From the NCBI GenBank assembly GCA_021234155.1, contig JAJEKV010000279.1, positions 274,501-338,500 of the forward strand: a stretch of DNA of 64,000 nt, read 5' to 3'. Shown in pieces: positions 43,016-55,099 of the stretch. Made by a program: the position numbers and the translations under genes. The notes beneath the pieces were generated by a model. That model made no database searches. It was not told the DNA's origin and saw nothing but the letters and a program-made list of their open reading frames with translations. The DNA is from Isoetes taiwanensis (lineage: Eukaryota; Streptophyta; Lycopodiopsida; Isoetales; Isoetaceae). How positions within the stretch are numbered: position 1 is the first letter of the stretch; each line of letters opens with the position of its first letter.

Positions 43016-44545
43016 TGTGACGTCCTCTACTTCGTCTGCCATGCTCCCATCGTATTGGAAGGCGGAATTCATCCCCCTGGCAGCCAAGCTGACAGAGGCC
43101 ATCCACCTGATGCTAATCCTTTAGCAAGAGATCGATGAGAAGAATGGACAGGTCATTTGTCCCATCTTCCCTCGGGACTATCCTAGCTGCGGAAGTGTAA
43201 ATAAACATAAGCACGTGACATCAAATGCAAATAGAGCCACCTCGAAGGGTGGCTATACCATAGCATACATGTATAAGCACATCAACAACATCATCATCAC
43301 ATGGGAGATCCTACCCAAGGCTCAGACTCCAGGGTATGGACTGACGGCTTGGGTCTCCAGAAGCCATTGCAGACAAAATTCATGAAAGTGGATTGGGCTG
43401 GCATAGGACCATGGCTGTTGGGTAGTCCTCTCCATTCGCCCCTCCTGTGCATACTTTGGAAAATAGGTTGAAGTGTCTTGGGACTGGACCGTAGCCTGTC
43501 GGGTGCATAGCCAAGGGGGCTACTACTGGATTTCATCTCCCCAGCCTCGATGAGGCAGGAAGGGGATCAACCCCTCCAGAGGCATACATGCCCATCACAG
43601 GCAGGTAGAGGGCCACTGCCCATCTTCGACTTGAACCTCATTGAAGGTGACTCATCACACAAGAGGTGTCGAGCTCATGCCTTGTCCACACCAGTGGCAA
43701 GCCATTAAGCCTAGCCTGTTATGATCCCTGGTAGGCTTTGCACACCAGAGGGATCAGTCTGTAATGGGACAAGTCCTCCTTATTCCACCGGTCTAGCCCC
43801 GCCACTCACAACCAGGCAGGCTCTTGTACACATGCCGCATTAATTGGGAATTAATGAGGCTATCTAGATACATCTACTATTGAAGGTTTCAAGGTCTCTA
43901 CCCCCCTTCCCAATATACAGGAATGCACATACAATAGAACATCATCATCAAAGAACTGAAATATTGAATAATGTCTAATCTATCTACCTAACATAACATG
44001 GTTAGGTTCTTTAGTTAAGGCTTGTGATCTTAGGATCTATAAGGTTGCTAAGATTGATCTAATATGCTATCCCAGCTCATCGCCAGACTAAAAGTCGGCA
44101 TTGCACAACAGAATCACAGGTTACCTAATCCCTGGCTTGCTCCTGCTCCTCGAATCGCGTCCATGCCTTCGATTGGATTGAAGGCAGCTGTTCCTGGGAG
44201 ATCTGTTGTGCAAAGGTAGCTTGGCGGCACCTGGCAATGCGAACTAGCAGCTTGGCTTGGCCGGAATGGCCCAAGGAAGCCAAAATGCGAAAATGGAAAA
44301 GGTTTAGGGTTTCCCCTTTGTTCCTTTTATATGACCTTTTAGGTTTAGGTTAGAAAGGGCAAATGGGGTTTTGCCATGAGGCAAAGGGGTTTAATTGCAT
44401 ATGTTTTATAGACATGTGCAACATACGAGGTTGTCCCCTAGGCACAACCCTTTACGGCTCTCAAGTACTTGTCAAGATGACATGTACACGTGGCGTGGCA
44501 GTATAATATATGTATTCGGACCGTATATTATGCTAAAGCGTCACA
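43016..44545 (-). repeat. 5' LTR1 of element D, intact
   Basis: 1530 bp, TGTGACG...CGTCACA with 7-bp perfect terminal inverted repeats. Contains a telobox (AAACCCTAAACC near 44318-44307) and a TATA-like CATATAAAAGG (44334-44324). It is the reference used to join the four pieces of A's LTR. The 5-bp flank at 44546-44550 is CATGC. Confidence 0.9.
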
Positions 44546-47170
44546 CATGCAGCCTTAGATGACAAACCGGCAACAATAGCAACAAGCCCAAGGATACACC
44601 CTGTGTTTCTCACAAAGCAATAAGAAAATAATGATATAAACATCACAATTGTGCATTCTAAATTATCACAGGTGGTCTTCTTTTACTGTTGCAAATTTGA
44701 TGTCTTTCCAATAGAAAATAAAAAGTTTTGACCTATCTTCTTACAGTTTTCATTCTCTATGACTTAGACGAACCGAATATGCGCAATAGCCATTGTGCTA
44801 TAGCCAAAATCTCATGGAGGACAGTAATATATTCTACATGCTCAAGAAAGTCAAATATTACAAGATCGGACCGAGAAAGTCTGCGAATAGTACTTAGCAA
44901 GGATGGAATAATCAATTAATGGTGATCTGGTTTTAAATGAGCTTACCACACGACATTAGCTGGAGGAGATTGTATAAAGTTATTTGTAAGTAGTGAAATT
45001 ATAGCTATAATCTTCTCATTCTCCCTAGATGATATAAAGCTCTTTACAACTTCTTGAACCTGTTATGGTTGGGAAATAAGAGATTCTTATAGTGGCCAAG
45101 TAGAGCTTCTCTGCAAAGCCAAATTTTGTGTGAGAATCTTATAGCAAATGATTTTGAAATTTTGAGGCTTGAAGAGAAAAGTCAGAGCCGCTTTTTAAAG
45201 GCTTTGAGCTTGCCTTTGGAACCATTTTAAAATGCTAAACACGCAAGCATCTGACATATGAGATATGAGGAATATGGTAAAGCATAATAAAATTTCAGGC
45301 AGATGTCCGCATGCTTGCAGAATTGCAAAACTAAGTCGTTAATCTTCAACACAACACAAGACATAGTCTAACCTACTGAATTTATCATTCTGGAACTACT
45401 CTACCGAAAAGCAAAAACATAAGACTAGGACGGCTAGGAAAACATGCGGTTAGCGCCCAAGGCATTGTTCTTGGCCGGCTAAGGGGCGGCCGCCCCCTCT
45501 GCCGATCACCACAGGGTGGCTCTTGAAGAAAGATTCGTGGCTTTTGAGGCTAGCAAGGCCCGATGGATTTCTTCTTTAGGAGAAGTGGAGATAAAAGTCT
45601 GTTGGAGTGATTTAAATGCATCTTTTCGGTGACAATCTTGCAGTAAGTATCCTCTAACGAGGATGTTCTTTCGTGCTTCTGCGCTTTGTCTTTTTAATAA
45701 AGACTTGCCGAAAGGGTAGATTCATATGGATGCCAGCCTATAAGGCGAAGAACAGATCAGCAATATTAGGTAAAGATGTTTATTTGAGTTTTATTTTCAT
45801 CAGAGGATATCACAATTCGCTCTTTTGGAAAGAAGCATGTCTATCGCCCTTCCTTTTTCGCTCTTTCTTGCTAGCAGAAAGATCCGAATTCTACATCTAA
45901 TGTATCAAAAGATTCTTCTGTCATAGGAATTGCAAGATCTGTCTCTGATTTGTGTTGAAGTGGTTCAGGTAACAGGTTGTATGTCAGATTGTTAAGTATT
46001 TGGAATTTCCTAGCATCTTGTTTGCTTTTTCAATTCTTGCTATGATTGAAGAAGTCGTTCAAGTTCTGGAGCTTGAATATAATTTGGTACTGATACCAAT
46101 CCACTGGATATGGTCTGCTCAAATACTGCTACATTTGAGTTGTATGCTAAGATCAGGTATTGATGCCTGAATTCCATTCTATTTGGCTACTCTTATACAA
46201 ATATGCTTTTAGGTCTTGTTGGGAGCAAGGCGCATATATCTTCTTCCTATTTTGGTCATTCGAATTATTTGCATGTCCCTTGGATAAGATGAATTATTTC
46301 CAAGTGCCTGTTGGCAACTACAGATCATGTTGTTTAATCTAGTTATGATGCGGATAGGCCTTATGAGCTTCTCAAGGAAGGATATCAGCTTCCAAAGCAA
46401 TTAATAAGTTCATGCATGTAGAGAATGAAGATGTCGAGATTACTCCTGTAGTAATTCTCTATAAGCAGTTTAACATTTTACTCTTTATGTTTTAATATAG
46501 AATATAAAAATTCGTTCCCTCAAAAAAAAAACAAAAAGAGAGAGAATAGAATAGAATATGATTTTATCGTCCACGGAGACCAACTGGCCTATGGGACCCA
46601 AGTACAAAGAGAGAGCAGCAGGCGTATTACTATCAGGATTAAAAAGAGACTAAGATGTTAAAGTTCTAGCCTTTGCAATAGTTACCATGACTATTAGCTG
46701 TGGAAAATATGGGAGTTGCATAGTCTGGGTTCATCAAATAGTAGTCAAGAATGGAACATAACCAACCGATGAAAAATACTTGCATATGGGACATATAACT
46801 TCGGTGGAAGCTCGATTGACGAATAGAGAGCGGGATAGAGATTAGGCATCATCAAGAGGCGAAATTCTAATTTCTGGAGGTTTTTTAAATTTTCCTAGTC
46901 GTTGATGCAAAAAAGCTGTAGATCAACAACTGTTAAAAAAAATGCCTAGCTTAAAGTGGGAGGAACCTCACTCTAAAAATAACATTTAGCCCTAAATCCC
47001 AAAAATCAATGGGGTAAAAACAAATTTAAGCCTAAAGCAATAAGGCAAAATGAGTTTTCGAGTGCCATAAAAGAGATTTGTCATTTATATTTTTCACGGC
47101 CAGAAAAATAATCTTATCTTATCTTATCTTATTCTTATATTATAATGTTTTAGTGCAAGTAATGGACCAC
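44546..47170. other. Host intergenic DNA, no supported gene
   Basis: Short frames such as 45673-45900 and 46160-46342 are not recognised. A perfect GC palindrome, GGGGCGGCCGCCCC, lies at 45484-45497 in otherwise AT-rich DNA. Scattered GT-AG sites suggest decayed exons but none can be assigned. Confidence 0.4.
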
Positions 47171-47177
47171 GCCCTAG

Positions 47178-47281
47178 ATCCAACGGCTGAGGTTTAATCA
47201 CTTTATCCTGTGGTTACGATTTGCCACTCATCCAACGGCTGAGGTTTAATCACTTTATCCTATGGTTACGATTTGCCACTC
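47178..47281 (+). repeat. Tandem duplication of 52 bp
   Basis: ATCCAACGGCTGAGGTTTAA begins at 47178 and again at 47230; the units differ at one base. Confidence 0.9.
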
Positions 47282-47315
47282 TTTCAAACTTAAGGATTGA
47301 GAGTTAACGCAACAC

Positions 47316-47500
47316 AGTTTTAGCGCTATTCCTTCTTACTCCGGCAGGATCAAAGACCAAGGCATGATAGAAACCGACAGCATTATGCTATAGGTTTACC
47401 AAGAGTTTTAGCGCTATTCCTTCTTACTCCGGCAGGATCAAAAGACCAACAAGGCATAAGGCATGATAGAAACCGCCAGCATTATGCTATAGGTTTATCA
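47316..47500 (+). repeat. Tandem duplication of about 90 bp
   Basis: GTTTTAGCGCTATTCCTTCT recurs at about 47405, each followed by CATGATAGAAACCG and ATTATGCTATAGGTTTA. The second copy carries a short extra AAGGCATA. Confidence 0.9.
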
Positions 47501-48286
47501 AGAACGGCCAGCATGATTTCCAAGTTCCGGTCTTGCGTTTATCCTCTGAGCTCCTGCCGTGGAGGTTCTAGCTGTGGAGGTGGTTATGGCTATGGATCGT
47601 AGCTGCTACTTATGGCTCTGAGCGTAGCTATGGCAAAAGCTTTAGCTTTGGCAGCGGGCATGTAAGAACCGGGCATGTAAGAACCGATGATTGGTATTGT
47701 TTGACCGATAGCCGCAACGCGCTCAAAACTACGCATAAGCGATTAAGCGATACAAAGATGAGCCTTTGGAGGGTTTGTCGGGGAGTTTATGATAGAAGTC
47801 CGTGAGTCCGAGGCACGGATTTTCGAGGTTATGGGTTTGGATAGTGGTAGAGGCAAAGGCAAGATCGGGATGGACAAGCATTTGCACTAGGTAACTTATT
47901 CTATAAAGCATCCTTTGTACACATAATCTGAGGCTTCCATTACGCAAATATAACAACTCTTTTTCTTGGTAAGATTATTTTTGAGCTACTTGCGACTCTT
48001 CTTCTATAACCGAAGTTTTATATTCATCGTTGCTTTTTATTCTGTTGCTTTTGTTGGATTTAATCGGTTATCTTCTTCACGCTCTACATCCATTAAATAT
48101 ATACACGAAGCAAGCAAGGCCATCCATGAAGCAGAATCTGCTTGAATAGGCATGCATATGATCATATCCTCTGCTACATCTATTTTCTTTACACGTCCAA
48201 GAAGGTCAATTACACAATTGACATGTTTTACTGTGAGGATGATTCTATGATCACTTTCCAGAGAAAATAGGTGGTGAAAACCTTCG
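47501..48286. other. No supported gene
   Basis: Contains a small direct repeat (GGGCATGTAAGAACCG twice near 47657-47688) and glycine/serine-like codon patterns, but no recognisable protein. Confidence 0.4.
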
Positions 48287-48740
48287 TTAATCGGGCCAAG
48301 ATTGCCACACTGACACGGTATCTTTGCAAAAAGTCACTTCATTAACCATCACTCCTTCAATGTGCATTTCCTGAACAAGGCGAAAGACTTCTTCTGCAAC
48401 ACTAGAGAATCCACTCTGTTGAGCATATGCAGCAATTATAGTATTCCATGAGACCACATCATGATTGGGCATACTATCAAAGAGTTCCATAGCCTCCTTG
48501 AGCTGTCCACCCATTATAAAAGCCAAGATCACATTATTCCATGATACATTGTTATGGTGTGGCATTTGCTAAAAAAATTTAGTGCTTCCTTTGCATAGCC
48601 ATACTCAAAGACATCCCGCAAAACAGTATTCCATGTAATTGTGTCGCTTTGAGGCATTTTTTGAAAGAGTTCAAGAGCGGTAAAGTGACCATTACCGCAC
48701 ATATATGCGAGAGATCATGATGTTCCAGGCCCTTTTCTTT
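48287..48740 (-). pseudogene. PPR protein fragment
   Basis: Three pentatricopeptide repeats in two frames: ALELFQKMPQSDTITWNTVL, then NNVSWNNVILAFIMGGQLK with EAMELFDSMPNHDVVSWNTI, then AEEVFRLVQEMHIEGV followed by VNEVTF. Plant PPR proteins bind organellar RNA and guide editing or processing. The frame breaks near 48570 and the N- and C-terminal parts are missing, so this is a fragment. The P-L-S style with MPxxDVVSWN is typical of the large PPR families of seed-free plants. Confidence 0.8.
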
Positions 48741-48974
48741 CCGGCTTAAATTTTGTCCCTGATCCCCAAAATTCGCCGGCTTCATGGCCTCTTGGATTTA
48801 TTCCAGTATAACATTACTGCATTTATATTGGCATTTCGCTTGCATGCAGTTTTCATCTGTCATTCTGGTTGTTTGCTCAATTAGGGCAAAACATGCAAGT
48901 TTAACAAATCGTGTCTTCCAACAATTCTCTCGCAGTTGACCTAATTAATGTTATTGATCTGTTGTTATTGGAGT

Positions 48975-49024
48975 AGAGAAGAGAAAAGCAGAGGCTGCAC
49001 GGATTTGTGAGAAGTATCCTGAGA
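48975..49024 (+). pseudogene. ATG8 exon fragment
   Basis: Reads EKRKAEAARICEKYPERIP followed by a GTAAGC splice donor, matching the N-terminal helix region of the autophagy ubiquitin-like protein ATG8 (RxAEAxRIRxKYPxRIP). No neighbouring ATG8 exon is visible, so it is an isolated exon. Confidence 0.7.
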
Positions 49025-49790
49025 GGATTCCTGTAAGCTTTCTATGTACTTTTTGCTTATGCATGTTAGAATAGTTAAACACAAGAATGTTCCAATATTT
49101 TTTATTCACCTTCAGGCCTCCTCAAACTTCACTTACTTTAGGTTTTTATGTTCAAGGCTTTTAGGAGCGAACCCATCTTGAGCAAGCAAGTCGGCAAAGA
49201 TGAAAGCACGTGCAATGTAGTTCTTGGAGACATAGAAGGCTTTAAAAGTTGTGATTTTCAGAAGGATTCCTATGTCACCAAGGGACCTTGATGATCATCA
49301 AAGGTTTTCGTTTGGTGATGTTTGGAGGTATGAAAAGATTTAATTCCTTTTTGTCTTAGTGAACTAAATTATGCAGAGGAAAAGCATTAGCATAAACAGG
49401 GTCTACTCTATAGCCATGCGTTTTTTGTAGATGCATATTTGTTTGTAGGGTTTTGAGTAGGACAAATGCAACGATAATGGTCAGCTTTCTCTCCAACCAA
49501 TAAATGATCTTACAGCTGCTTTAGATTGCAAACATCATAGATCGTTCATGAATAAGATCGAGCTTCTGTATGGTCATAGGCTATATCAGATGGCTAAGCT
49601 TAAAACAAGGCCATATGGCCCCTCTTTTCTTGCATTCGCATATAATCTAACCCGCTGTAACAGTTTGTTTCTTTCTTTGCAAATGCCATGGTAGTTTGTT
49701 TCTACCTTTATAGATTAGGCTACGTCATATTAGGATTCTGCAAAATAATGGGTTCAGATGCATGGTCTTCTTCCAAATGTCTTGATTTTA
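49025..49790. other. No supported gene
   Basis: Only short non-homologous frames. AT-rich. Confidence 0.4.
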
Positions 49791-49799
49791 GGTCAGCAG

Positions 49800-50565
49800 C
49801 TCTCAAACTAGCTCCAATTCCTCCAGTTCTCATGCATTCTTCCACAATCAGTACGTTGTGTGTTTTTTCTTACTGAATTCCCTATTGTATAAATGTCAAA
49901 AGTCTTCAATGACCTTATATCAATAATTTCAGGATTATAGCCCTCTCTCACAAGGGTCTTAGCTGCTTGGAGAACATGATGCCTCATCCTGGAGTATGTC
50001 AAAATGGTGATATCATTTCCAAGGCCGCACAAGCTCTGCCTCCTCAAGACAAAGCACATAGACTTCGTTTGGTATTCTTTCCTTCAAATTATAAAGCAGC
50101 ATGTTCAAATAAAATAACAGGGTTCTCGCTCCTTATTGCAGCTTTCATCAGTCCCTTGGCATTATAAGGAGTTGAGCATGCAACCATCTGCAATCCAGGA
50201 ACAGGCTGGACATATGACTCCAGTCGTTGAGAATGTTCTGCCCCAAGCTGCCTGCCGACACTGCCAGGGCCCCTAATGACACAAGGAATTTTGAACTGTC
50301 CCTCTGAAGTATAGTGAAGCATGCCACAGTTATTTGAAATCTGGTTGAAATGTTCATGCCCTCAATGACTGGGCTCAAGCCTGTCATGGCAGCACCAATG
50401 GCCATGCCAGTAAACGAATTCTCACAAATAGGGGTATCAAGCAGTCTCAGATCTCCAAACTTCTCTGCAAAACCCACCATAATGGCCAACGTCCTCTCCA
50501 ATGATTGGGATCCCTTTCCATCTCCTCTTCCAAACCTTCTCGGAGGGCCTCAAAAAGCCACAAAC
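49800..50565 (-). pseudogene. Processed pseudogene of pyruvate dehydrogenase E1 beta
   Basis: Contiguous without introns, in four frames: [15 protein letters not shown] and [11 protein letters not shown] (50560-50460), [20 protein letters not shown] then [14 protein letters not shown] (50467-50340), [20 protein letters not shown] with [17 protein letters not shown] (50322-50200), [19 protein letters not shown], and [20 protein letters not shown] with [19 protein letters not shown] (50020-49870). This is the beta subunit of the pyruvate dehydrogenase E1 enzyme, closest to the plastid form as I recall it. Lack of introns plus several frameshifts mark a reverse-transcribed copy. No poly-A tail is obvious. 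Confidence 0.85.
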
Positions 50566-50709
50566 ATCAATGTGGATTCCTTTATGGAGTTGTGATATAC
50601 TGGGAATGATGGCGAATCTTAATTCCCCCATACCTCCTCGATATGGTGGTCCACCATTTCTATTCTGAAATTCTCTAAACATCATCACATTCAAATGCAT
50701 CCATCTATT

Positions 50710-51640
50710 CTAAGACGAACAACAATTTAGATGAATAACAGAAATCATAATAAGCTGCTCCTTACGCCTAGCATGCCTTCAAGTTCGTTGCAAAACTATC
50801 CTTTGTAAAGGAAACCTCTTCAGTCTGTGCTACACGAGTATAATTCACAAATGGAAATTAAGTAGTATTAAAACATGTTGAAGTGGAAACTGAGAAAGTA
50901 TAAAACATGTTGAATTAGTTGTTACTAAAGCATGGTCTTCTGCCGAGTTTACTTAAAGAACATGGAAATACTACATGTTGGAGCTTGGCTAAGAAAAATG
51001 AGTTCTAATATTAGGTCTAGAATCCAAAATTGCTACACTTGACGAATGTGGTTCTTCAGAAAATATTGCATTACTTCAGTCAGATACATATGGGGCTCTA
51101 AACAATTCGTCTATGTAATTTTTCCACTTTTACTGAAGTTCATAAAAAGTGATGCTAAATGTCTTAGATCCAGAATCAAGTAGTCCACAGAGTGTGTAAA
51201 TACTCTCTTTTATCTAAGATTAGGAGACACTATGGTATTCCTCTGCTATTGTTACATGAGATTTTTATTCATTTTTTCCTCCATTAATCCATTCCATATG
51301 TCTATTAAAATTCTAACTTCTTTATTGCACAAAATGTTTGTGAGCAATCTATTTAGAGTAAAATGTTTTGTATGAAGGTTATAAAATAGGCATTTTTTAG
51401 AAGTTAATTAATTCGATATATTGCTCTCCATTTGGCCCTTAATCTAAGGAAATGTCCCTCCGCCCTGCTCGACGGCCCAGATTTGTCTCTTTGCCCCTTT
51501 GCCTTGATCAACGGGTTAGATTGTGCCATATGGCATGTCTCCAAACGAAAGGGTGTGACGTCCAAAATGTAGCCAAATATTGCTGTTCATTACATCAGGT
51601 GCGTTTCGATTTGGTATTGCAAATAGGTTATTGGCATACA
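50710..51640. other. No supported gene
   Basis: AT-rich intergenic DNA without a recognisable feature. Confidence 0.4.
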
Positions 51641-51646
51641 GGCTTT

Positions 51647-51718
51647 CATCGACTTCTATTTTCCTTGACAATGCTGCTGCCGCATCGACTTCTATTTTCC
51701 TTGACAATGCTGCTGCCG
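51647..51718 (+). repeat. Tandem duplication of 36 bp
   Basis: CATCGACTTCTATTTTCCTT at 51647 and again at 51683, identical. Confidence 0.9.
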
Positions 51719-51964
51719 GATAGCTTGATAAACTGTGCCTGCATTGAAAGTTTGCAGACTTGGAAGGTCGCTTCATTTCTTTGAAAGAAATATTTGCGCC
51801 AATGCCCTGAAGGTAAAGAAAACCCGATTTCATAAAGAAACATTTTTACAACAAAGAGGACTTTTGCAAATTGAGTTTTTACCATATGCTAGAAACTCAA
51901 TTTAAAGTTATTTACTTAGATAACACAGTACTCTCCGAATACTCATATACAATCACATAGAAAG

Positions 51965-52164
51965 CCCACCAACGGTGGGCAATTTTCTATAAGCGAAGAT
52001 TCAAATCCATACACATCAATTTTCGTAAACTTTGTAGGTAACTTAAATGATCATAGCAATGATTAACCACCCCTCATATGTTGCAGCATGATGTTCATAC
52101 AAGAGATTTTAAGAAGTAAACATACAACCAACTTATGCCCAGCAACGCTGGGCACCATCACTAG
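51965..52164 (+). mobile_element. Possible Helitron 3' ends
   Basis: Hairpin TGCCCAGC-AAC-GCTGGGCA (52136-52154), six bases, then CTAG (52161-52164) followed by T: the layout of a Helitron 3' terminus. About 170 bp upstream a related hairpin, GCCCACC-AAC-GGTGGGC (51965-51981), is followed by six bases and CTAT. No 5' end or Rep/helicase gene is seen. Confidence 0.45.
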
Positions 52165-53935
52165 TAATTAGTAATAAATAATAGCCGTCAGGATCAGGAT
52201 CACGAGATATGCCTTTAGAATATGCCTTAACCACCTTCTTTAGCAGGGGCAATCCAAGAAGAGGCCTTTTAAACGGTGGGTTTGAGAAAATACCAAAAAC
52301 TATATCCCTCTCCTAAATTTGATATTTTATTGGATGCTGTAATGCTTGATATTTAGGCCCAGGGTTCTGTTCGAAAGGAAGCCGTGGAAGAAGTACGCTG
52401 CTCCATGGCGAACCCTCTTCCGGATTTGCAACAGGATTCCAACCTGAGGAACTGGAGATCCGACAATTAATTTTATTTTCTCCATTTTAGATCTTTCCTT
52501 TTAGGTCTATGTGGCATCCAGCGGCTCTTCTGGTTCTAATGGTGTCGAAATTGTTACGAGAAAACTACCTGTTAAAACGTGTTGCAACAGACTTTTTGTG
52601 ACAGCCTTTGCGTGTAATATAGAAGTATCGTCTCCATTCCATTTCCATTTGATTTTCATTGTATGGAACTGTGATTTTGTGGAGTATGCTTCTTCATAAG
52701 CATTGTTCCGGATTTTACATCACGAATTCGGCCCGAACGATTGGACACCCGGCCGTCATTTCTTTGACCCATTTCAGTTCTTCTCCTTTTACAGTATTAC
52801 TCTTCATGATTTTGATTCATTCTAAAGAGGGCTGCTCACGATTCGATTGTGGCCTTTGATTTGGTTCAAAGACATGCGTTATCTGCTTTCAGTTTTATTT
52901 GTGATGGCAATGGCAATTGTCGTTGGCACAGTATTTAGTTTTTATTATGTAAGCTTGTACCTACTTTGTGTCATACGAAGAACTTTTTTTTTATACGTCT
53001 GCTGCAGAGTTCGAAAAGCTTTCTAAGCCTTATCAGACAATTTCCCGTCTACCAGATTTAATATATACCGGATTTTACACTACTGGACTATGTTATTTTA
53101 CACTAAACTATATTATTTTGTATTGGACTATGTTATTTTACACTAAACTATGTTATTTTCGGACCTTGGCTCGCCCTAACGGGCTCACCAGGCCCTTACC
53201 AGGCAAAGGGCGAAATTGCCTGCCCTGGCACATTCTTTAACGTAATGCTTCGGGGCAGAGGCTATTTAGCTTACTGGTTCTTCAGAATCATTGCAATTTT
53301 ATAGAGGCCAAGAGAGGAGGCCATTATCAGAGATAATCTGGGTCCGTAATTAGGAGAAATAGCCTCTGCCCGAACATTACGTACTGGAATTTTGCGGGCA
53401 TCCAAAAAATCTAAACTGGAAATGTTAAATTTCAACCGGAATTTTAAGGGCCTAACCCCAACTTTTTCAAACCCTGCTCCTAGTGGCTATGAGTGTATAT
53501 TCATCACCCTTATCACTTATGCACCTTAGCAATTCGTCAGTTATTAGATATGCCTCCTCTAACTAATTGCCCCTTAAACAAGGGCAATCCAAAAAGCACC
53601 ACTTATGACCAACCAAATTTAAAGTACTACGTCTTATTTTGTGGTAGCATGCACCTTCCACTGTAGACACAATCATAGCAATTATAATGGTCAACCCAAG
53701 GAAATTGTGGTGCTTTTAATTGACCATTTGGGAAACAAAATCTTGAAACATTTAATGATTGTGAATTTTCTTACACAGACCTGCAGTTTCAGACCCTTCT
53801 CTTTTTCTCCCCCACAAATTGCCAAACTTAGATTCTAAATTCTAAACGTCTGAAGATGGTGAACATTTGACAAACGTTTTCCTTCCTATTATAAAGCAGT
53901 TACATTTTTCTGCTCGCCTCTAATATCTTCCTTAC
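52165..53935. other. No supported gene
   Basis: Includes an AT-rich tandem of about 38 bp (TATGTTATTTTACACTAAAC at 53090-53160). Short frames such as 52511-52699 are unrecognised. Confidence 0.4.
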
Positions 53936-53937
53936 AA

Positions 53938-54250
53938 ATTAGGAGAGCATGACACGTTGCATTGAGGCATTTATGGCATTAATTTCAGATTTTGAGGCAT
54001 TTATGGCATTTGTTTCAGATTTGAGGCATTTATGAGCATTTATGGCGGAGGAAGATATGAGCATTACCATAGAATGACATGTTGCATTCATCGCATTACA
54101 TTTTTGTGTTCGCACGTAATTTCTTCCTTAAAATTTAGGAGAGCATGACACGTTGCATTGAGGCATTTATGGCATTAATTTTGATTTGAGGCATTTATGA
54201 GCATTTATGGCGGAGGAAGATAAAGCATTACCATAGAATGACACGTTGCA
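53938..54250 (+). repeat. Direct duplication of about 110 bp
   Basis: AGGAGAGCATGACACGTTGC at about 53940 recurs at 54137, each followed by GAGGCATTTATGGCATTAAT and GGCGGAGGAAGAT. Confidence 0.85.
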
Positions 54251-54253
54251 TTC

Positions 54254-54645
54254 ATCGCGATTTATGGCGGTTGTGCACTTTGCATTTATTGCGGCCATTA
54301 ATACGCTTTGCATTTATTGTGGCCATTAATACGCTTTGAATTTATTGTGAATTATCAAAGCACGACATGTGTGCACTTTGCATTTATTGTGGCCATTAAT
54401 ACCTTTTGCATTTATTACGGCCATTAATACGCTTTGCATTTATTGCGGCCATTAATACGCTTTGCATTTATTGCGAATTATCAAAAGCGACATGTGTGCA
54501 CTTTGCATTTATTGCGGCTATTAATACCCTTTGCATTTATTGCGGCCATTAATATGCTTTGCATTTTTATGACCATTAATACGCTTTGCATTTGCGAATT
54601 ATCAAAGCCACGACATGTGCACTTTGCATTTATTGCGGCCATTGA
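54254..54645 (+). repeat. Minisatellite of about 28 bp units
   Basis: About a dozen units of TTTGCATTTATTGCGGCCAT followed by TAATACGC, with higher-order blocks marked by GAATTATCAAAG and CGACATGTG. It ends about 190 bp before a TATA box. Confidence 0.85.
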
Positions 54646-54835
54646 CAAATTTGTTAGAAGATATCAATCCCAATATATAGAATCTTAATGATATCCATTT
54701 TAGGATAATTATGGATATGAAATATATATCGAATGATATTAATGATTCTGTCATGCGAAGTTGTGATATAGGCACTTGGCATAAATATAGCCCTAGATTA
54801 GTCATGTGTGTTGATCATCCAACAAAACTCCATCT

Positions 54836-55097
54836 TATAAATAGAAGGCCTTCTTATTGTCTCGACGCATTGAGAGCACTTGAAGAGCTATTGTGGAGCT
54901 TCTCTTCTCGCTTCACTAATTGCATGCAAGGTGAATATTCTCCCATTTTGTTACATTGCTAAAGCTTGGATTGTTTAATATGAAACTAGCATTTTTCTTT
55001 CATCCTTAATCTTGGCGTAATGCGTATGTGGATTCTATCGTTGTGTGAAATTGTAGCGAACGTTTGAGTTGATTTGCAATTATATTTTGATTTGCAG
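54836..55097 (+). promoter_or_regulatory. Promoter and leader of the 71-codon gene
   Basis: TATAAATA at 54836-54843, a likely leader exon to GCAAG|GTGAAT (54930) and an intron to TTTGCAG (55097) just before the ATG at 55100. The other two tandem copies lack this promoter. Confidence 0.55.
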
Positions 55098-55099
55098 AG

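Larger units (their letters stand above)
34621..44545 (-). mobile_element. Element D: LTR1-family Ty3 element, 5' part
   Basis: Sense order on the minus strand: 5' LTR (44545-43016), initiator-tRNA primer site, two hairpins, promoter, ORFa (split by insertion W), two hairpins, promoter, ORFb, gag, protease and the start of RT, broken at 34621 by element A. The rest of pol and the 3' LTR should lie left of this window. It is the best-ordered copy and defines the gene order of the family. The pre-gag region is about 6 kb (4 kb without W), against well under 1 kb in ordinary chromoviruses. Confidence 0.85.

Noticed and set aside
45400-45900. Possible organellar DNA insertion
   Set aside because: Base composition is suggestive in places, but no organellar gene could be recognised.
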